Shown piece by piece: positions 14,869 to 26,710 of a stretch of 64,000 bases of DNA. The position numbers were made by a program, and so were the translations under genes. The DNA is from Chamaecrista fasciculata (taxonomy: Eukaryota; Streptophyta; Magnoliopsida; Fabales; Fabaceae). The stretch spans positions 1 through 64,000 of the forward strand of contig QANZ01043248.1 of NCBI GenBank assembly GCA_003254925.1. The letters run 5' to 3'. The notes below the pieces were generated by a model. That model was given only the letters and a program-made list of their open reading frames with translations. It ran no database searches and was not told the DNA's origin. The stretch's first letter is position 1. The number at the start of each line of letters is the position of its first letter.

Positions 14869-15538
14869 CTAAACAGGGACCAATCTGGGTAATGCAACAC
14901 CAGCAAGGTCATCCTGGAGAAAGGGGATGCAAATATGGGGAGGATTATCTAACACTACCAACTGAGCACCAGAATTCATAGCAAACGAAGCTAAGGAGTC
15001 TGCGATGAGTATGCGTCAAATGAACATGCCAAGTCCTCCCCTGTAAATTCCTGATCCTGCTCACAATGTTATAAAACGGGTGAGTTACATCACAACCTTT
15101 AGAGATTAACGTCACAGCAACCATAGAATCACTTTCCAGCCACAGATGATAGATTCCCATGTCCCAAGCAATGCTTAGCCCTGTGTAGATGCCCCATAAT
15201 TCTGAACCCAAAACAGAGCCTGTTCCGAGTTTTCTAGTGAATCCTTTCACCCAATTGCCGCTGCAGTCCCTAAACACTCCTCCACAGGCAGTACAATTAC
15301 CTCCCTCCACACAAGCTCCATCCGTATTACATTTAATCCAGTCAACTTCCGGATACTGCCAATTTGACTGCCAATTTGACAATATGTTGTAATTTGTAAA
15401 GTGTGAAGTGTGAACATGACGTGGCACTAGTTGGACCCCAATTGCAACGTCATACCGATACCATTGCTGCATCTTGCATTCCTCTGTGGACTGTGGCAGT
15501 ATTGTTTTTTTTTTTCCAAACTTTATAAATTCTTTCAA
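14869..15538 (-). pseudogene. Broken RNase H domain from a 5'-truncated LINE
   Basis: The frame encodes the RNase H domain (RVT_3 type) found at the C-terminus of plant LINE polyproteins. NTDGA gives the first catalytic Asp (residue 73), SELWG the Glu (113) and ESDS the second Asp (137). Near residue 179, after THTHR, a small deletion removes the expected following residues and shifts the frame. The original C-terminus (about DSLASFAMNSGAQ onward) continues in another frame to a stop at 14869-14871. A poly(A)-like run follows on the minus strand, and the near-matching direct repeats TTCGATGTT (14806-14814) and TTCAATGTT (15534-15542) flank the whole. This fits a LINE copy truncated at its 5' end. 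The apparent start codon at 15538 lies in the flank. Confidence 0.75.
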
Positions 15539-15542
15539 TGTT

Positions 15543-16699
15543 CATTTTAAATTTGTTTGGATTAAAAAATTTAAATTCATAAATACCAGATCATAAATTT
15601 TTTTAATTCTATATTCCAGTTTCAAAGATATATTTTAAAATTTATATTTATTATTTATTTTATAGAATATTTGAATTTAAGAATTATAAAGTATTTTATT
15701 ATATTCGCATATAAATGTTAAAGTCTAACATGATTGAATTTTTTTATTTTCCACCGTTTGTTTTTTTTAGTAAATCTCGTGATGACAAAGTTAATTGGAG
15801 TGATCTTATTATAAAAAGTTGTCGTGGAAATTATTAAGCAAGTGTATTTGTAAAAGTAAAACCAATATAATAATCTTAGGAGTTGGGTTGACTGTTGTAT
15901 CCTAAAGAGATTTTTAGAGTAGAAAACCTTAATGATTAGAGGTTATTATAGAGGTTATTCAAGTGTTATGTTTAGGCTATAAAATCAACTAAGACTGTAA
16001 AACCAACTGTGATAAGTCCGAATTGTGTACAAATGTGATTGTCCAAATAATAATAAAACATTTTAATTATATGTTTGACAAAATAACGTAAAATCATTAA
16101 TTATTTCCTTGATATGAATCTCTGTAAATCCTTGTATTAAGTTTTTTTCTGTATTCTGTTTAATTTATTTTGCATCTAACTAATACTCAATATTTGCTAA
16201 TCAAAATAAAATTATTTAAAAAATAAAATATATATAATATAATATTATATTTTGATTGAAGAGTATTGAATATTACACATCATAATTATTTTTTTTATTT
16301 TGAACAGATATCAAGTAATTACAATAATATTTGTATTTATTTAATATTTTTTTATTTTTTACTATATGTACCCTAATTAATATTCAATATTTGTCAAATA
16401 TTAAATATTTTTTATGAGTAAATTTATATATAATTAATTTAAATATCCATCCAAATTGCACCCCTAATGAATTATATTCACTTGCAAGTCAAAAGCAATG
16501 TGAATATGTGCACGTGGGCTGCGTCAGGAACATGAAACATCTTTGAGTTGGATATGTGACATTAATTGCATGAAAAAATTGATGAAACCTTTTTATTATA
16601 TTTTTGTTATAATTTTAGTAATTTATCACATATAGATTTTTGTCACATTATATGTGAATTTGAAAGTGAGTATTTAAAGTAGTAAATTCTCATTTAAAA
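15543..16699. other. AT-rich spacer, nothing recognised
   Basis: There are long A/T runs and only very short frames. No gene or repeat with sharp ends was seen. Confidence 0.5.
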
Positions 16700-17124
16700 C
16701 AAGGTAAATTACACTTTGGTACCATATGATTTGTCACTTTGGTACCATGTGGTTTAAAAAGTGACACTTTGGTACCCTATGGTATTCTTCATTAACACTT
16801 TGGTACCTTTTGGAGCTATTTTGTAATTTTAACCATAACAAATTTTGTAAAAATTACATATTGGCCTCAAAAATTTTTTAAAAAAATTACAAATAGGTCC
16901 TTGGAGACATATTATCTAGGGACTAAAATGAAAACTTTTAAAAAATTTTGGGGTTAATATGTAATTTTTGAAAAATTTGTTATGGTTAAAATTACAAAAT
17001 AGTTCCCAAGGATACCAAAGTGTTAATGGAGAATACCACATGGTATTAAAGTGTCACTTTTTAAATCACAGGGTACCAAAGTGAGATATTACCAAACCAC
17101 AGGTTACCAAAGTGTAATTTACCC
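16700..17124. mobile_element. Fold-back element with long imperfect inverted repeats
   Basis: Left and right halves are inverted copies of each other. The left end reads GGTAAATTACACTTTGGTACC and the right end is its near complement. The arms are about 165 bases each and contain repeated GGTACC-type words. Direct repeats of TTTAAAA (16693-16699 and 17125-17131) lie at the borders. There is no coding capacity. It is probably a Mutator-like MITE. Confidence 0.7.
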
Positions 17125-17131
17125 TTTAAAA

Positions 17132-17771
17132 TATAACAATTTTAATAAAAAAATAATATTTTTAGTTATGTTTAAAAATTTCCATTATTTTAACAAGTGC
17201 ACTGAAACACTGGTTTAAAAAATCCATAAAGAAATACGTTGTGTTATAAACAATTCAATAACAATATTACTCATACAGCTCAACCAGTAACCTCTCTATA
17301 TTTTAATTATAACATAGAAATACAAAATTAATAATTCAACAAAGGAGAACTCAACTTTAAAAATTTAAACTATCCAAATCAAATCCCATTTTGTGTGTTA
17401 TGGTTTTGTATGATAATGAAGAATTGATGATATTGATAATAATACAGCTCAAATAGTGGCCCCTCACGCCAAGCTGTTCTTTGCCCTTATCCACAACACA
17501 CCTCATCCTCTCTCTCTATTCTACAAGCTACGGATATACATATATCCAATATAATGCAACAATATTTAATTTTTGGGTTGTCCATTTCTTTAATTATTAT
17601 ACACATTTTTAAATTAATGATCTATCTACAATTTTGTAAATAAATTAATCTAAATGCAACTTTATACATCTGTTTCAATTCCTTCCCTAATATTATGAGA
17701 TACACAAGGAATTATGCCATATTCCTACTTTTAACCAAACCCAAACAACCTTACCAGTTGCGTTTCCTTAT
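17132..17771. other. AT-rich spacer, nothing recognised
   Basis: No gene, RNA gene or repeat with defined ends was seen between the two fold-back elements. Confidence 0.5.
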
Positions 17772-17780
17772 TTGTTTTTC

Positions 17781-18730
17781 GGCTTAAGTGCACTTTTGGT
17801 CCCATAACTATGATAAAAGTTTCATTTTGGTCCCATAATTTTTTTTTGTTGCAATTTTGGTCTCATTACTATGACAAAGGTTTCATTTTGGTCCCATAAC
17901 TTTTTTTGTTGCAATTTTGGTCCCATAACTATGACGAAGGTTTCATTTTGGTCCCATAACTTTTTTTGTTGCAATTTTGGTCTCATAACTTCTCAAAAGG
18001 TTCCACCGTTAGTCCCTTGGTGGATTTCATCCATATCTAGCCGTTAAGTATGACGTGGCATAGTAACTAGGATCATGATGTGACAAAATAAGATGAAGTG
18101 GATTGAAATAGGATCTATATGCAACATATTAAAACTTATCTATACCCAACCACAAAATATACAAAGAGTGGTACTGACAGGGACCAATCTAGTGGGGAAG
18201 AAGAGACTTCAAGCAGAAGGATCCGACAAAGTCGATGGGATCCTCAGCCAGAGTTGAACGACCAAAGCGGCGGCGACGGCAAATCGGGAAGCGGAACGAG
18301 GAAGAGAAAGTCCTGTTGGACTGACGAGGAAGAGGAAGTACCACTCTTTGTATATATTGTGGTTGGGTATAGATAAGTTTTAATATGTTGCATATAGATC
18401 CTATTTCAGTCCATTTCATTTTATTTTGCCACATCATGATTCTAGTCACTATGTCACGTCATACTTAACGGCTAAATATGGATGGAATTCACCAAGGGAC
18501 TAACGGTGGAACCTTTTGAGAAGTTATGGGACCAAAATTGCAACAAAAAAAGTTATGGGACCAAAATGAAACTTTTGTCATAGTTATGGGACCAAAATTG
18601 CAACAAAAAAAGTTATGGGACCAGAATGAAACCTTTGTCATAGCTATGGGACCAAAATTGCAACCAAAAAAGTTATGGGACCAAAATGAAACCTTTGTCA
18701 TAATTTTGGGACCAAAAGTACACTTAAGCC
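17781..18730. mobile_element. Pack-type Mutator-like element with 394-bp inverted repeats
   Basis: The 950-bp element is flanked by the exact 9-bp direct repeat TTGTTTTTC (17772-17780 and 18731-18739). Its ends begin GGCTTAAGTGCACTTTTGG and the mirrored equivalent. The inverted arms run 17781-18174 and 18338-18730. Each arm contains three copies of a 60-base unit built on 'tttcattttggtcccataac' and 'gttgcaattttggtc'. The unique centre (18175-18337) is GC-richer and encodes part of a splicing factor. Long inverted repeats, a 9-bp duplication and captured gene sequence together are the hallmarks of a Pack-MULE. Confidence 0.85.
18180..18337 (+). pseudogene. Captured fragment of splicing factor SF1/BBP
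   Basis: The open frame through the centre of the element at 17781-18730 reads SSGEEETSSRR, then SRWDPQPELNDQSGG, then GTRKRKSCWTDEEE. This matches my recollection of the N-terminal region of plant branchpoint-bridging protein SF1, which has an RRRRSRWDP segment, an acidic/Gly spacer and a GTRKRKSRW segment. The second Arg-Trp motif reads SCW here, a likely mutation. Only about 50 residues are present, with no KH domain. The assignment rests on motif memory; a protein search would settle it. Confidence 0.65.
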
Positions 18731-18739
18731 TTGTTTTTC

Positions 18740-20437
18740 AATGTTAATTATGTGATAAGTAAGTAACTGATATTTTACTTCCTTTTAAAGAAAAACACCT
18801 CATATTTAAATTTGGTTAAAGACGTGTTATTAAAGAACTTTTACTTTAGGTTAAAACTTCAAATTGGCCCTAAACTAACTTATAGAATACAATTTGACTT
18901 TATTTGTCAATATTTTCAACTGGACAGAGAAAATAACTCTTCAACAATTAACACAGTTTCAAACTTGTTTCATTCAAATTTGAAACGAAAGATATATGTC
19001 TAATTTACTTGTTTCATTATGAAATGTGCAACCCGCTTAAAAAATTTAATTCAACTTCGTTTATTTATAATCTCAAGTGAATAAAGAAATTACTCATTAA
19101 AAATAATTTTATAACTTTGAATTTATTGTACTTGAATTTGAAATAAAAATAATATGAATAATTTAAAATCAATTTAAGAAATTATAAAAATATTTATGAT
19201 CAATTTGAAATCAATTCCATACATTTAGAACTGATTTGAAGTTTTTCCCTTTATTTTGTTATTAAGTTCTTAAACATAAAGAAAAGTTAGTTTTTGCTTC
19301 AAGTAAATCAATAAACATGAAAATTAGGAAAAACATTCTTATTTCGGTTCATCCCCTTAGGGTCGATGGTTGCTCCATTATAAGAATACAATTTTTTTTG
19401 GTAATAAAATATGGTGGCTTGATTGTAAAGCTCATGTGTTGAAGATAATAGTGTCACTTTCTGATTAATTGCTTTATTTAATTTAATCCGAATCTTTTCA
19501 ACTTTGAAAGGAGATTTGTTCGTATTCTACTCCCAATAGAAACACAGTTGAACCATATGCTACAATCTCAACTTGAGGGTAAACATGGTTGGATTTAAAT
19601 TCATACCAATCAATTACTAATTAATTAATTGTGTCAGCTATATTTTATTGAACTTCTTTTTTACCTTTGTATTTCTCCAATCGTTTTTTTCCCAATCAAA
19701 GCAAATTAATTAAAGAAAAAACTTTTGGCCAAAAAAAAGTTAAGAAAAAACTTCCTATTAAATATTAACGCACATAGAGACGGAAGCCGGAAAAACAGAT
19801 TCGTGTAATTTTTGACAAACTCTGATTTACATAAAATGAGAATCCTAACTAAACCAAAAACCAAAAAGAAAAAAATACTAAACATGAATTATCTTGTGAT
19901 ATTTTCACATTTATCTACTTTTTGAAAACACAAAATCAAATCAAATAAAATCTGCCTAAAAATCCCGAGAAAAAAGAGGCAGTAGGCTAAAGATAGTGTT
20001 ATTTTTGGGAGGTAATTTGGTTTGTTTAGATATTTTCTGTTCTGAGCTCTCTGCTAGAAGGAGAAAGTGATGCTATTAGACCATTTAATTTCCTAATTAG
20101 TGGCATAAATGAGATAATCTATTAACCCCGCTATATTCTCGTATTCACGTGGCGACACCTTTATCACTCGTAATGGGGACATATCTTGGGTCCCACAATC
20201 CATTATTACCCGCCTACCTTGATTGCTATGATCTCTCCAACGGCGTCTCACCCACTATTCATAATATATGCATTGAATTGGATTAACCCATTGGCCACAA
20301 CAGCTGAAACAACATAAAGAAACTAAAACTTTTTCGGATTGGGGATATCACATTAACAAAGGTGGGATCTTTGGGCATCATAAAAAAAGTGTGAGAGAAG
20401 AGAAGGGGACGATACGAAAGCCCTAAGCTCGACGGCG
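18740..20437. other. AT-rich spacer and promoter of the PLAC8 gene
   Basis: No gene was seen. The micro-insertion at 19725-19739 lies here. The last few hundred bases before 20438 are the upstream region of the PLAC8 gene; no clear TATA box was picked. Confidence 0.5.
19725..19739 (+). mobile_element. Micro poly(A) insertion TTGGCCAAAAAAAAG
   Basis: The 15-nt insert lies between TTAAAGAAAAAACTT (19710-19724) and TTAAGAAAAAACTT (19740-19753). These match apart from one A. The A-tract ends at the right-hand copy, as expected for a 3' tail. Confidence 0.55.
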
Positions 20438-22506
20438 ATGGGGGATTTGGGGAAGCAGAAGAGGGTGCTTGAGGAGGAGGAAGAAGAAGAAGACGATAAA
20501 GGGGAAGAACAGAGGTTGCTGGAAGGCATGGCCGTCGTGGATTTTGATATGCTTTGTTCGACGGTGGCTTTGCAGACTCAGGGAAAATGGGGGAAGCTTG
20601 GGAGTATCGGAGACGAAGAAGAAGGTGCCGAGTTTGGTGGGGTTTTGAGGATGTGGGAAGGTGAACTTCTCGATTGCTTCGATGACCGTCGAATCGCTCT
20701 TGAATCCACTTGGTAATTATTTTTCTTTCTTTCTTTTTTTTTTTTCACATTCTGGGTTTCCTGAGACAAGCTTAGCTAGTTTTTGGAGTCTTGGTCCTTA
20801 GATTTGTCAAATGGAAGGTTTCTGTGCAGATTGTTCTGTTTATTGTCTATGGGTTACATTTGCACATGTACCTAGAGATTTTACTGCTTCTTTCGTTTGG
20901 GTGAGGGATTTATCGGATGTCTCAGTCAAAGGCGCACCTGATTAGGTTGGGGCTTGACATATGATGTTTATATAATTTTGATTTGTTGGTTTTAGTGTCT
21001 TTGTGGCGAATTAAAAACACCGGAACAAAATAGGAAAGGAAAGGGATAGAATTAGGGAGAGGATCAGAGTGTGAGAGATAGCTTTAAAGTTTTCTGTTAT
21101 GACATGATTTATGCCTGTAATTAACATTAATAGCTTATTTGGTTTTTGCAGTTGTCCTTGCTATCGATTTGGGAAGAACGTGAAGAAAGCTGGCTTGGCT
21201 CTTCCTTATATTCAGGTATGATTAAATTGCTTGAAAGATTTAAGATTCATCTGTGCTGGCCAGAATTAAGAAGGATCAAATTGTGAATTCATGGGAGCTC
21301 TCTGAACTTTGGATTTTTCCGTCTTGTTTTTTCAGGGAATAGTTTATTTCTTCTTAACCTTAGGTGGCATTCTCAATTTTGTTACTTTCCTCGTCACAAG
21401 AAAGCACTGCTTTCTGTACCTAGCAGTTGCTTTTGCCATTACTATTGGAGCATATCTAGGCTTCATCCGAACGCGTATAAGAAAGAAATTTAACATCAAG
21501 GTGGGTTTTTCTGCATAATTCTTTTTTAACTTTTCTACAGATAAGGATTAATTGAGGTAAATAGATGTTTCCAAATATCTATAGAAGTTATTTCTTGGAT
21601 CATTATTGACAACTATGGCAATCTTTGTGGACTGAGGTTGGGAATTGAGAGTTAATACATGGGTAGGTGCTTATCTATCTGTATGTGGAAGACAAACTGG
21701 TAGTTTCTTAGGGAATCATATATAATTTTCCTGCAACCATACTTTTATTGGGGTTAGACTATGTAATATTGATAGCGTTATATGACTTCATAATCTGTAA
21801 CATTTTGTATAGTTATATTATTCTTTCTTTCTTTTTCCTTTGAAATTTGTTGTTGATTATATCTAATGTTCTCTTTGTTGAACCTTTTACAGGATACTGA
21901 TAGTTCCTTGGATGATTGCATCTACCATCTTGTTTGTCCTTGCTGTACATTATGCCAGGTCATTTTCGAAATTTTTTCTCTTCTCTACTTGTTACAATGA
22001 TTTAATCCACCATAGGTTGAGAAAAAGCTTTGTAGGATGGATTATCTTTAAAAGTGTGAGAGAAAAGAGCCACATTGAACACAATCAACACATGTCAAAT
22101 ATTTGTATTAGATGTGACATAATAATTCTAAATACACGTGCAGACTTTAGATTTTGTCATGTCACGCACTGTATCCCTGTTAATTAGTGTTCACGCATCC
22201 TGGGTTATAACTGAATGGGCACGATTCTTCATTTACATTAATGCTACTACTGACTATAGTTACTTCTGAATGATGCAGGAATCTAGAACACTGGAGATGA
22301 ACAATGTTCAGGATGGCACTTGGCATGGCCGGGGCGATACAATATGCATAGGCGGCTTTAGTGAAGGGAGTAAAGCACTCTATGATCTACATCCACCTCC
22401 TCTTGTCTCCATCAAGTCTACTGATAAAACCACAACAGAAAAGAGTACAGATGCTAGTGACAGCACAGAAAAGTTTACTGATGCTAACGATGGTTCTCAA
22501 ATCTAA
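20438..22506 (+). CDS. PLAC8-domain membrane protein, 5 exons, 265 aa
   Basis: The exons are 20438-20712, 21152-21215, 21336-21500, 21893-21958 and 22279-22506; phases agree and the total is 266 codons with the stop. The N-terminus carries a run of acidic residues (about 14-25). The Cys-rich PLAC8 domain spans about 80-217: DCFDDRRIALESTCCPCYRF, then a hydrophobic middle with two likely membrane segments (about 114-155). IRKKFNIK and the second Cys cluster CIYHLVCPCCTLCQESRTLE follow. The family includes plant FW2.2/PCR/MCA-type proteins linked to cell size, metal transport and calcium entry. This member is a larger, uncharacterised type with a Ser/Thr-rich C-terminal tail, so the specific role is unknown. 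The fourth intron starts GTCATT, an unusual but valid donor. Confidence 0.9.
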
Positions 22507-23322
22507 GGATCTGTGGAAGTTCAGAAACATTTTTTTCTGAAGTCTATTCCCAAATGTATGCACCAGCTGATTCCTCATTCCAGGTTCCATGGTGTCTCAT
22601 GCCCAGATATTGAAAGTGAGGAGGGTTTTCGTTTCACCACAGGCATTTCCATTTCCATACTCAGGTCTTAGTGGTTGCTGGAGGCATCAATGCATCATCT
22701 AACAATGCCATTTGCTGCTTTACTCTGGTATTTCTTTTCCATCTTGGATGGATAGCAAGAATATGTTTCAAATTAGGAGAAAACTTAGGTGATGTTTTCT
22801 GAGGATTCCCAAGTGTTGTTATGTTGAGTCCTCTAGTCCTGTTATAATTTCACTGGAGAAGTAGATAGCAGACACTTGGAAATTTTTTACTTGAGTTTGA
22901 ATTATCCCGTAAGGGCGACGATATTTTGGTCATTTGTATATATATGTATGGTTTTCCATTTTCAGTTGATGGGGTTTTATTTTTGCCAACCCCTCTAGTC
23001 TGTATGGTTTGAGAATGTTAAGGTGGTCAAGGATGCCATCTTCATTGTTGTCTCCTTTTTTTTTTGGGCCTGATCATTGTTGTCTCTTTGTTCAACGGAT
23101 TTAGTATTTTACTTGTCAGGCTGTCCAAATTGACACGATTTCATGTAGTTCAACTACAATGCCTCAATTCAAAAAGTTAAGCTCTAGTCTTCTAAAGTTT
23201 CTAAACTATATATATAAAAAAAGAAGTTAATATTTAGAGGAATATGTTTTAGATTTCTATTTCTTTATTTAGTTCTCTATCTTCTTTCTCAAATTTTATC
23301 ATGCATTCTCTCAAATATTCAA
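22507..23322. other. 3' region of the PLAC8 gene and spacer
   Basis: The first 400 bases are probably 3' untranslated sequence. A micro-insertion is at 23055-23073. No other gene was seen before the cyclin duplication begins. Confidence 0.5.
23055..23073 (-). mobile_element. Micro poly(A) insertion, TCAGGCCC tag
   Basis: The minus-strand insert is TCAGGCCCAAAAAAAAAAG. It lies between exact copies of TCATTGTTGTCTC (23042-23054 and 23074-23086). The tag is nearly the same as in the insert at 32012-32028. Confidence 0.65.
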
Positions 23323-23571
23323 TCTTTGAAGCACCCTTTAATTGATTGATGTGTAACTTTTGTTTTTTTGTCATACTGAGGAAATAAAATGTTTTCTGCT
23401 TGAATTAAGTACTAAATTATAATACTTAAGAGAAGTTAGACCTAATATAATGTGAAAAAAGATTAATTCGAAAGGGATAATGGTAGTCTATGGAAGGCTG
23501 AGTTACTAGTGAACCTTGCAATCAGAATTCAGAAGTAAACAATTTTTGTTTTTTCAAGCAATTTCAAAGAT

Positions 23572-23589
23572 TTGACCAAAAAGGAAAAA
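23572..23589 (+). mobile_element. Micro poly(A) insertion with an empty site in the paralogous unit
   Basis: The insert TTGACCAAAAAGGAAAAA lies between exact copies of AGCAATTTCAAAGAT (23557-23571 and 23590-23604). The matching place in unit 2 (about 26511-26526) has one AGCAATTTCAAAGAT and no insert. The event therefore post-dates the duplication or was absent from the other copy. Confidence 0.8.
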
Positions 23590-23787
23590 AGCAATTTCAA
23601 AGATATCTTCTCATCTTCATGACATGATGTGGAGCCTTAAAGTTATATTTTCAAAATACGCTGTAATAAAATCAAATGACAAACATTTTCATTTCATGGA
23701 TGCTTTGTTTTGGAGTTACATTGACAAAATCTCTCCACATGATCTAAAACATTTCTATTGTTCATTTCGGACAGAGACAGCAAAAGT

Positions 23788-25506
23788 TCAAGTTTTTCTT
23801 CTCTTGTTTGCACGTTCCACTGCTTGTATCCTCTCCCTCTCTTGCATCAAATTGAAGCACCTGGACACTGCCTCCTATATAATATTAATAACCACCACAA
23901 CGCCTTATTAAGTCTTAAACTCTGTTTCCAAAAAAAGGAAAAGGAAAACTAAAAAGCAAAAATCATTTGCTTGAAAGGTTAGTGACTAAATGTCATATCA
24001 TTTACCTGTTCTACACATCCAGAACCTGTAATGGAAACTCTTACAGCTAAATATTTCAGTGGGAAAAGCTCATTTGTTGCAGAGATAATTGCAGATCCTG
24101 CAACCACTGATGGTTTGATCCCCAAAAACTTGATATCTAGAGACAAAGAAGTGAAAAAACCCAAGTCAGTTTGAGTGGATTGAATATTTGAGAAAAACAA
24201 GATCAATAGGGTAAGTAATAGTACCATACTGAACATCGAAGATAATCTGTGAAGCTCGCTGTTTGAGTGATTGTCTGAAAGATGGGTCTTTGATTTTGAG
24301 GTCAATCTCGAGTAAAGTGATGAAGAAATGCAAGAAAGCGAAGGGTGTAATGGTTCTCATACGCCATTTTAGAGCCCCCAGAATAAGAAGCTCCATTCTC
24401 CCAACATTTTTTGCCTCAAAGTTGCAACCTTCTATCTGTTTCATTCATCACAAAGCTCACTCGTTTAGTTGCTACTTTCTATTTTGGCTAAATTGCATAA
24501 ATCTCCCCTGAACTTGAGTCATCGTGCAAAATACTCTCTCTAAATTTTGAAAAATGATGAAAGATCCCATTAACTTTTGATTTTGTGCAAATAAATCCTT
24601 TTGTTAAAATTTTCATCGAAAAGTTTCAAGATTTTTATTTGTATTGGCTTCTAGTAATTAAAATAATAATTAATTTTAATTTTGGTTCAATGTTAACATA
24701 ACAACAATAATAAAATTATAAAAAAGATTTTGATTTTTTTCAATAAAAATCTTAATAAAAAGAACCTTTTAATACAAAATTAAAAGTTCAGAAAGTCTTT
24801 TATTTTTAAAAGTTCAGTGGATTTTTTTGTAAAATTTGTAAAGTTTAGAAGGGGTTTTATGCATTTTAACCATCTAGATTTTATCCTACATTTTACGTGT
24901 GTATGTGTGTGTATGTGTATATATGTATGTTACAAGTTGAGTAAGAGGGAAGAGTGTGTTTATCATCTTTGAAGCCAGAGAAAGACAGGAGATGATAATG
25001 AGCCTGGGCAACCACGGTTTTCCCTGCTGCAAACTCAGAGCACAAATTGCATTATTTGGTTTCCAAGAAAATGTGGGTAAAGAAAACAAGCGCATTTTGA
25101 ATTCTATATACATGTAATAAAAACCGAAATGAATCCGTTAATGGTTGTTAAGTTACCTCATCAATCTCATGCTTGGACAAGAAACGGTCCAAGTAATTCA
25201 CAGCAAGGTAAGATACAATTTGGTCGAAATTGCAGGGAAACTGAAGAGACAGACAAAGCCATAGTTTAAAAAACCAAAGCATGCACCACAGAAAATGTGA
25301 CAAGAACAAGAACAAGAACAAGAAGAGATATATTAAAATTGGAAAGAGACCTGTGATATCAGAGGAATGGCTTCACCACGAAACGACAAGTATTGATGAT
25401 GGATGGGCATATAATCAGATTCCGAGGCAAAGAGTTGAGGGAGAATAGAGTCTTGCTCTTGCTTCTCCTCCAAGTTGCCTAGAGGGTGTTCAAGATAAAA
25501 CTCCAT
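23788..25506 (-). CDS. D-type cyclin, CYCD6-like, copy a, 253 aa
   Basis: D-type cyclins bind and activate CDKA to drive the G1/S transition. The exons are 25506-25351, 25240-25157, 25026-24934, 24435-24225, 24136-24006 and 23874-23788; phases agree and the total is 254 codons. The opening MEFYLEHPLGN resembles the MEF.LE.PL start of CYCD6. The cyclin box includes VSYLAVNYLDRFLSKHEID, then PWLPRLIIISCLSLASKM and GRMELLILGALKWRM. The C-terminal cyclin fold contains DIKFLGIKPSVVAGSA. No LxCxE retinoblastoma-binding motif is present near the N-terminus, as I recall for Arabidopsis CYCD6;1. The end, RANKRRKT, is short. A TATA-like run on the minus strand near 25655-25662 precedes the gene by about 150 bases. 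Arabidopsis CYCD6;1 drives the formative division that produces cortex and endodermis; transfer of that role here is inference. Confidence 0.9.
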
Positions 25507-26584
25507 CTTAATTCGAGGATGAGAAAGAAAAGAAAATCTCTGGAGATAGAAAAGAAAGAGAGAAGCTTGGGTTTTGAATGAAGATGATAAAGAAACAGTG
25601 TGCTTGTCCTCTGTGTTGGAGAATGGAGCATGTCTTATTGTCTTATATTAGCTCAAATATATATAGGCACAACTAAATACATGTTCAGGTGAACAAGGAA
25701 TTGACATGAATATATGATGATGAGAAATGTCAACTTGAAAATATTATTAAAATCGGACCCGCAAACTGTGGTCGAACTATCATATGATATAATTAAATAT
25801 ATATATTTTATATAATAAAAATCATATATCATAAAATTAATATAATAAATTAATTATAGTTTTATTTGTTTCTTTAAAATGCTTCAAATTTTAATATTTA
25901 TAGCCTTTTGGTTTTGGATTTTAAAATAGTGTTTTTTGGGCCTGAAAGGATTTTAAAATAGTTACTTTAATGTTTTTTTACCAAACAGTTCATAAAAAAG
26001 ACATCATTTTAGCTTGGAACTTAAAAAAGAAAAAAAAAAAAAACATTCTATGACCCATTTTTCTGATTCTTGATCAGTTGAAACTGTTCTTGATTGATTT
26101 TCAATTTCTTCTTTTGGATCGGATTATACATTGATTCCTAGATAAATGACACGAATTTGGTTAAATTGTGGGATTAGCTTTTGGCTTTTAGTGTGTGTTT
26201 GGAAAACTCGTTTTGCTTAGTAAAGATAAGGAAATAAAGCAGCAACGCTTCTGTTCCTTTCAATTATAAACCTGAATTCTTTGAAGCACCCTTTAATTGA
26301 TTGATGTGTAACTTTGTTTTTTTGTCATACTTGGGAAATAAAATGTTTTTTTGCTTGAATTAAGTACTAAAATTATAATACTTAAGAGAAGTTATACCTA
26401 ATATAATGTGAAAAAAGATTAATTCAAAAGGATAATGGTAATCTACGGAAGGCAGAGTTACTAGTGAACTTTGCAATCAGAATTCAAAAGTAATCAATTT
26501 TTGTTTTTTCAAGCAATTTCAAAGATATCTTCTCATCTTCATGACGTGATGTGGAGTCCTAAAGTTATATTTTCAAAGTACGCT

Positions 26585-26710
26585 ATAGTCCTAGAGTCGA
26601 CATTGTTGGGAGGACACGATCGTTTCGTCTCTGTAGCCCGAATGGGATTAGTCTTCGTTTAGACCGTTACACGGATAGGCGGAGAAACCCATAACATTAC
26701 CTAAAAAAAA
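26585..26710 (+). mobile_element. SINE-like insertion, unit 2 only
   Basis: The 126-bp insert ends in a run of A and is flanked by exact copies of AAAGTACGCT (26575-26584 and 26711-26720). It contains 'gggattagtcttcg' and 'cggataggcggagaaaccc', phrases typical of the 3' part of plant Au-like SINEs. No convincing tRNA-like A and B boxes are visible, so it is probably truncated at the 5' end. Unit 1 has the uninterrupted sequence at this place. Confidence 0.7.

Larger units (their letters stand above)
23323..26277. repeat. Tandem duplication containing a cyclin gene, unit 1
   Basis: This 2955-bp unit is colinear with 26278-29595. Both start TCTTTGAAGCACC, and unit 2 ends on TCTTT again, so the junctions share a TCTTT microhomology. 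Each unit holds one complete CYCD6-like gene with its promoter and 3' flank. Most of the length aligns with scattered substitutions and small gaps. Confidence 0.85.
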
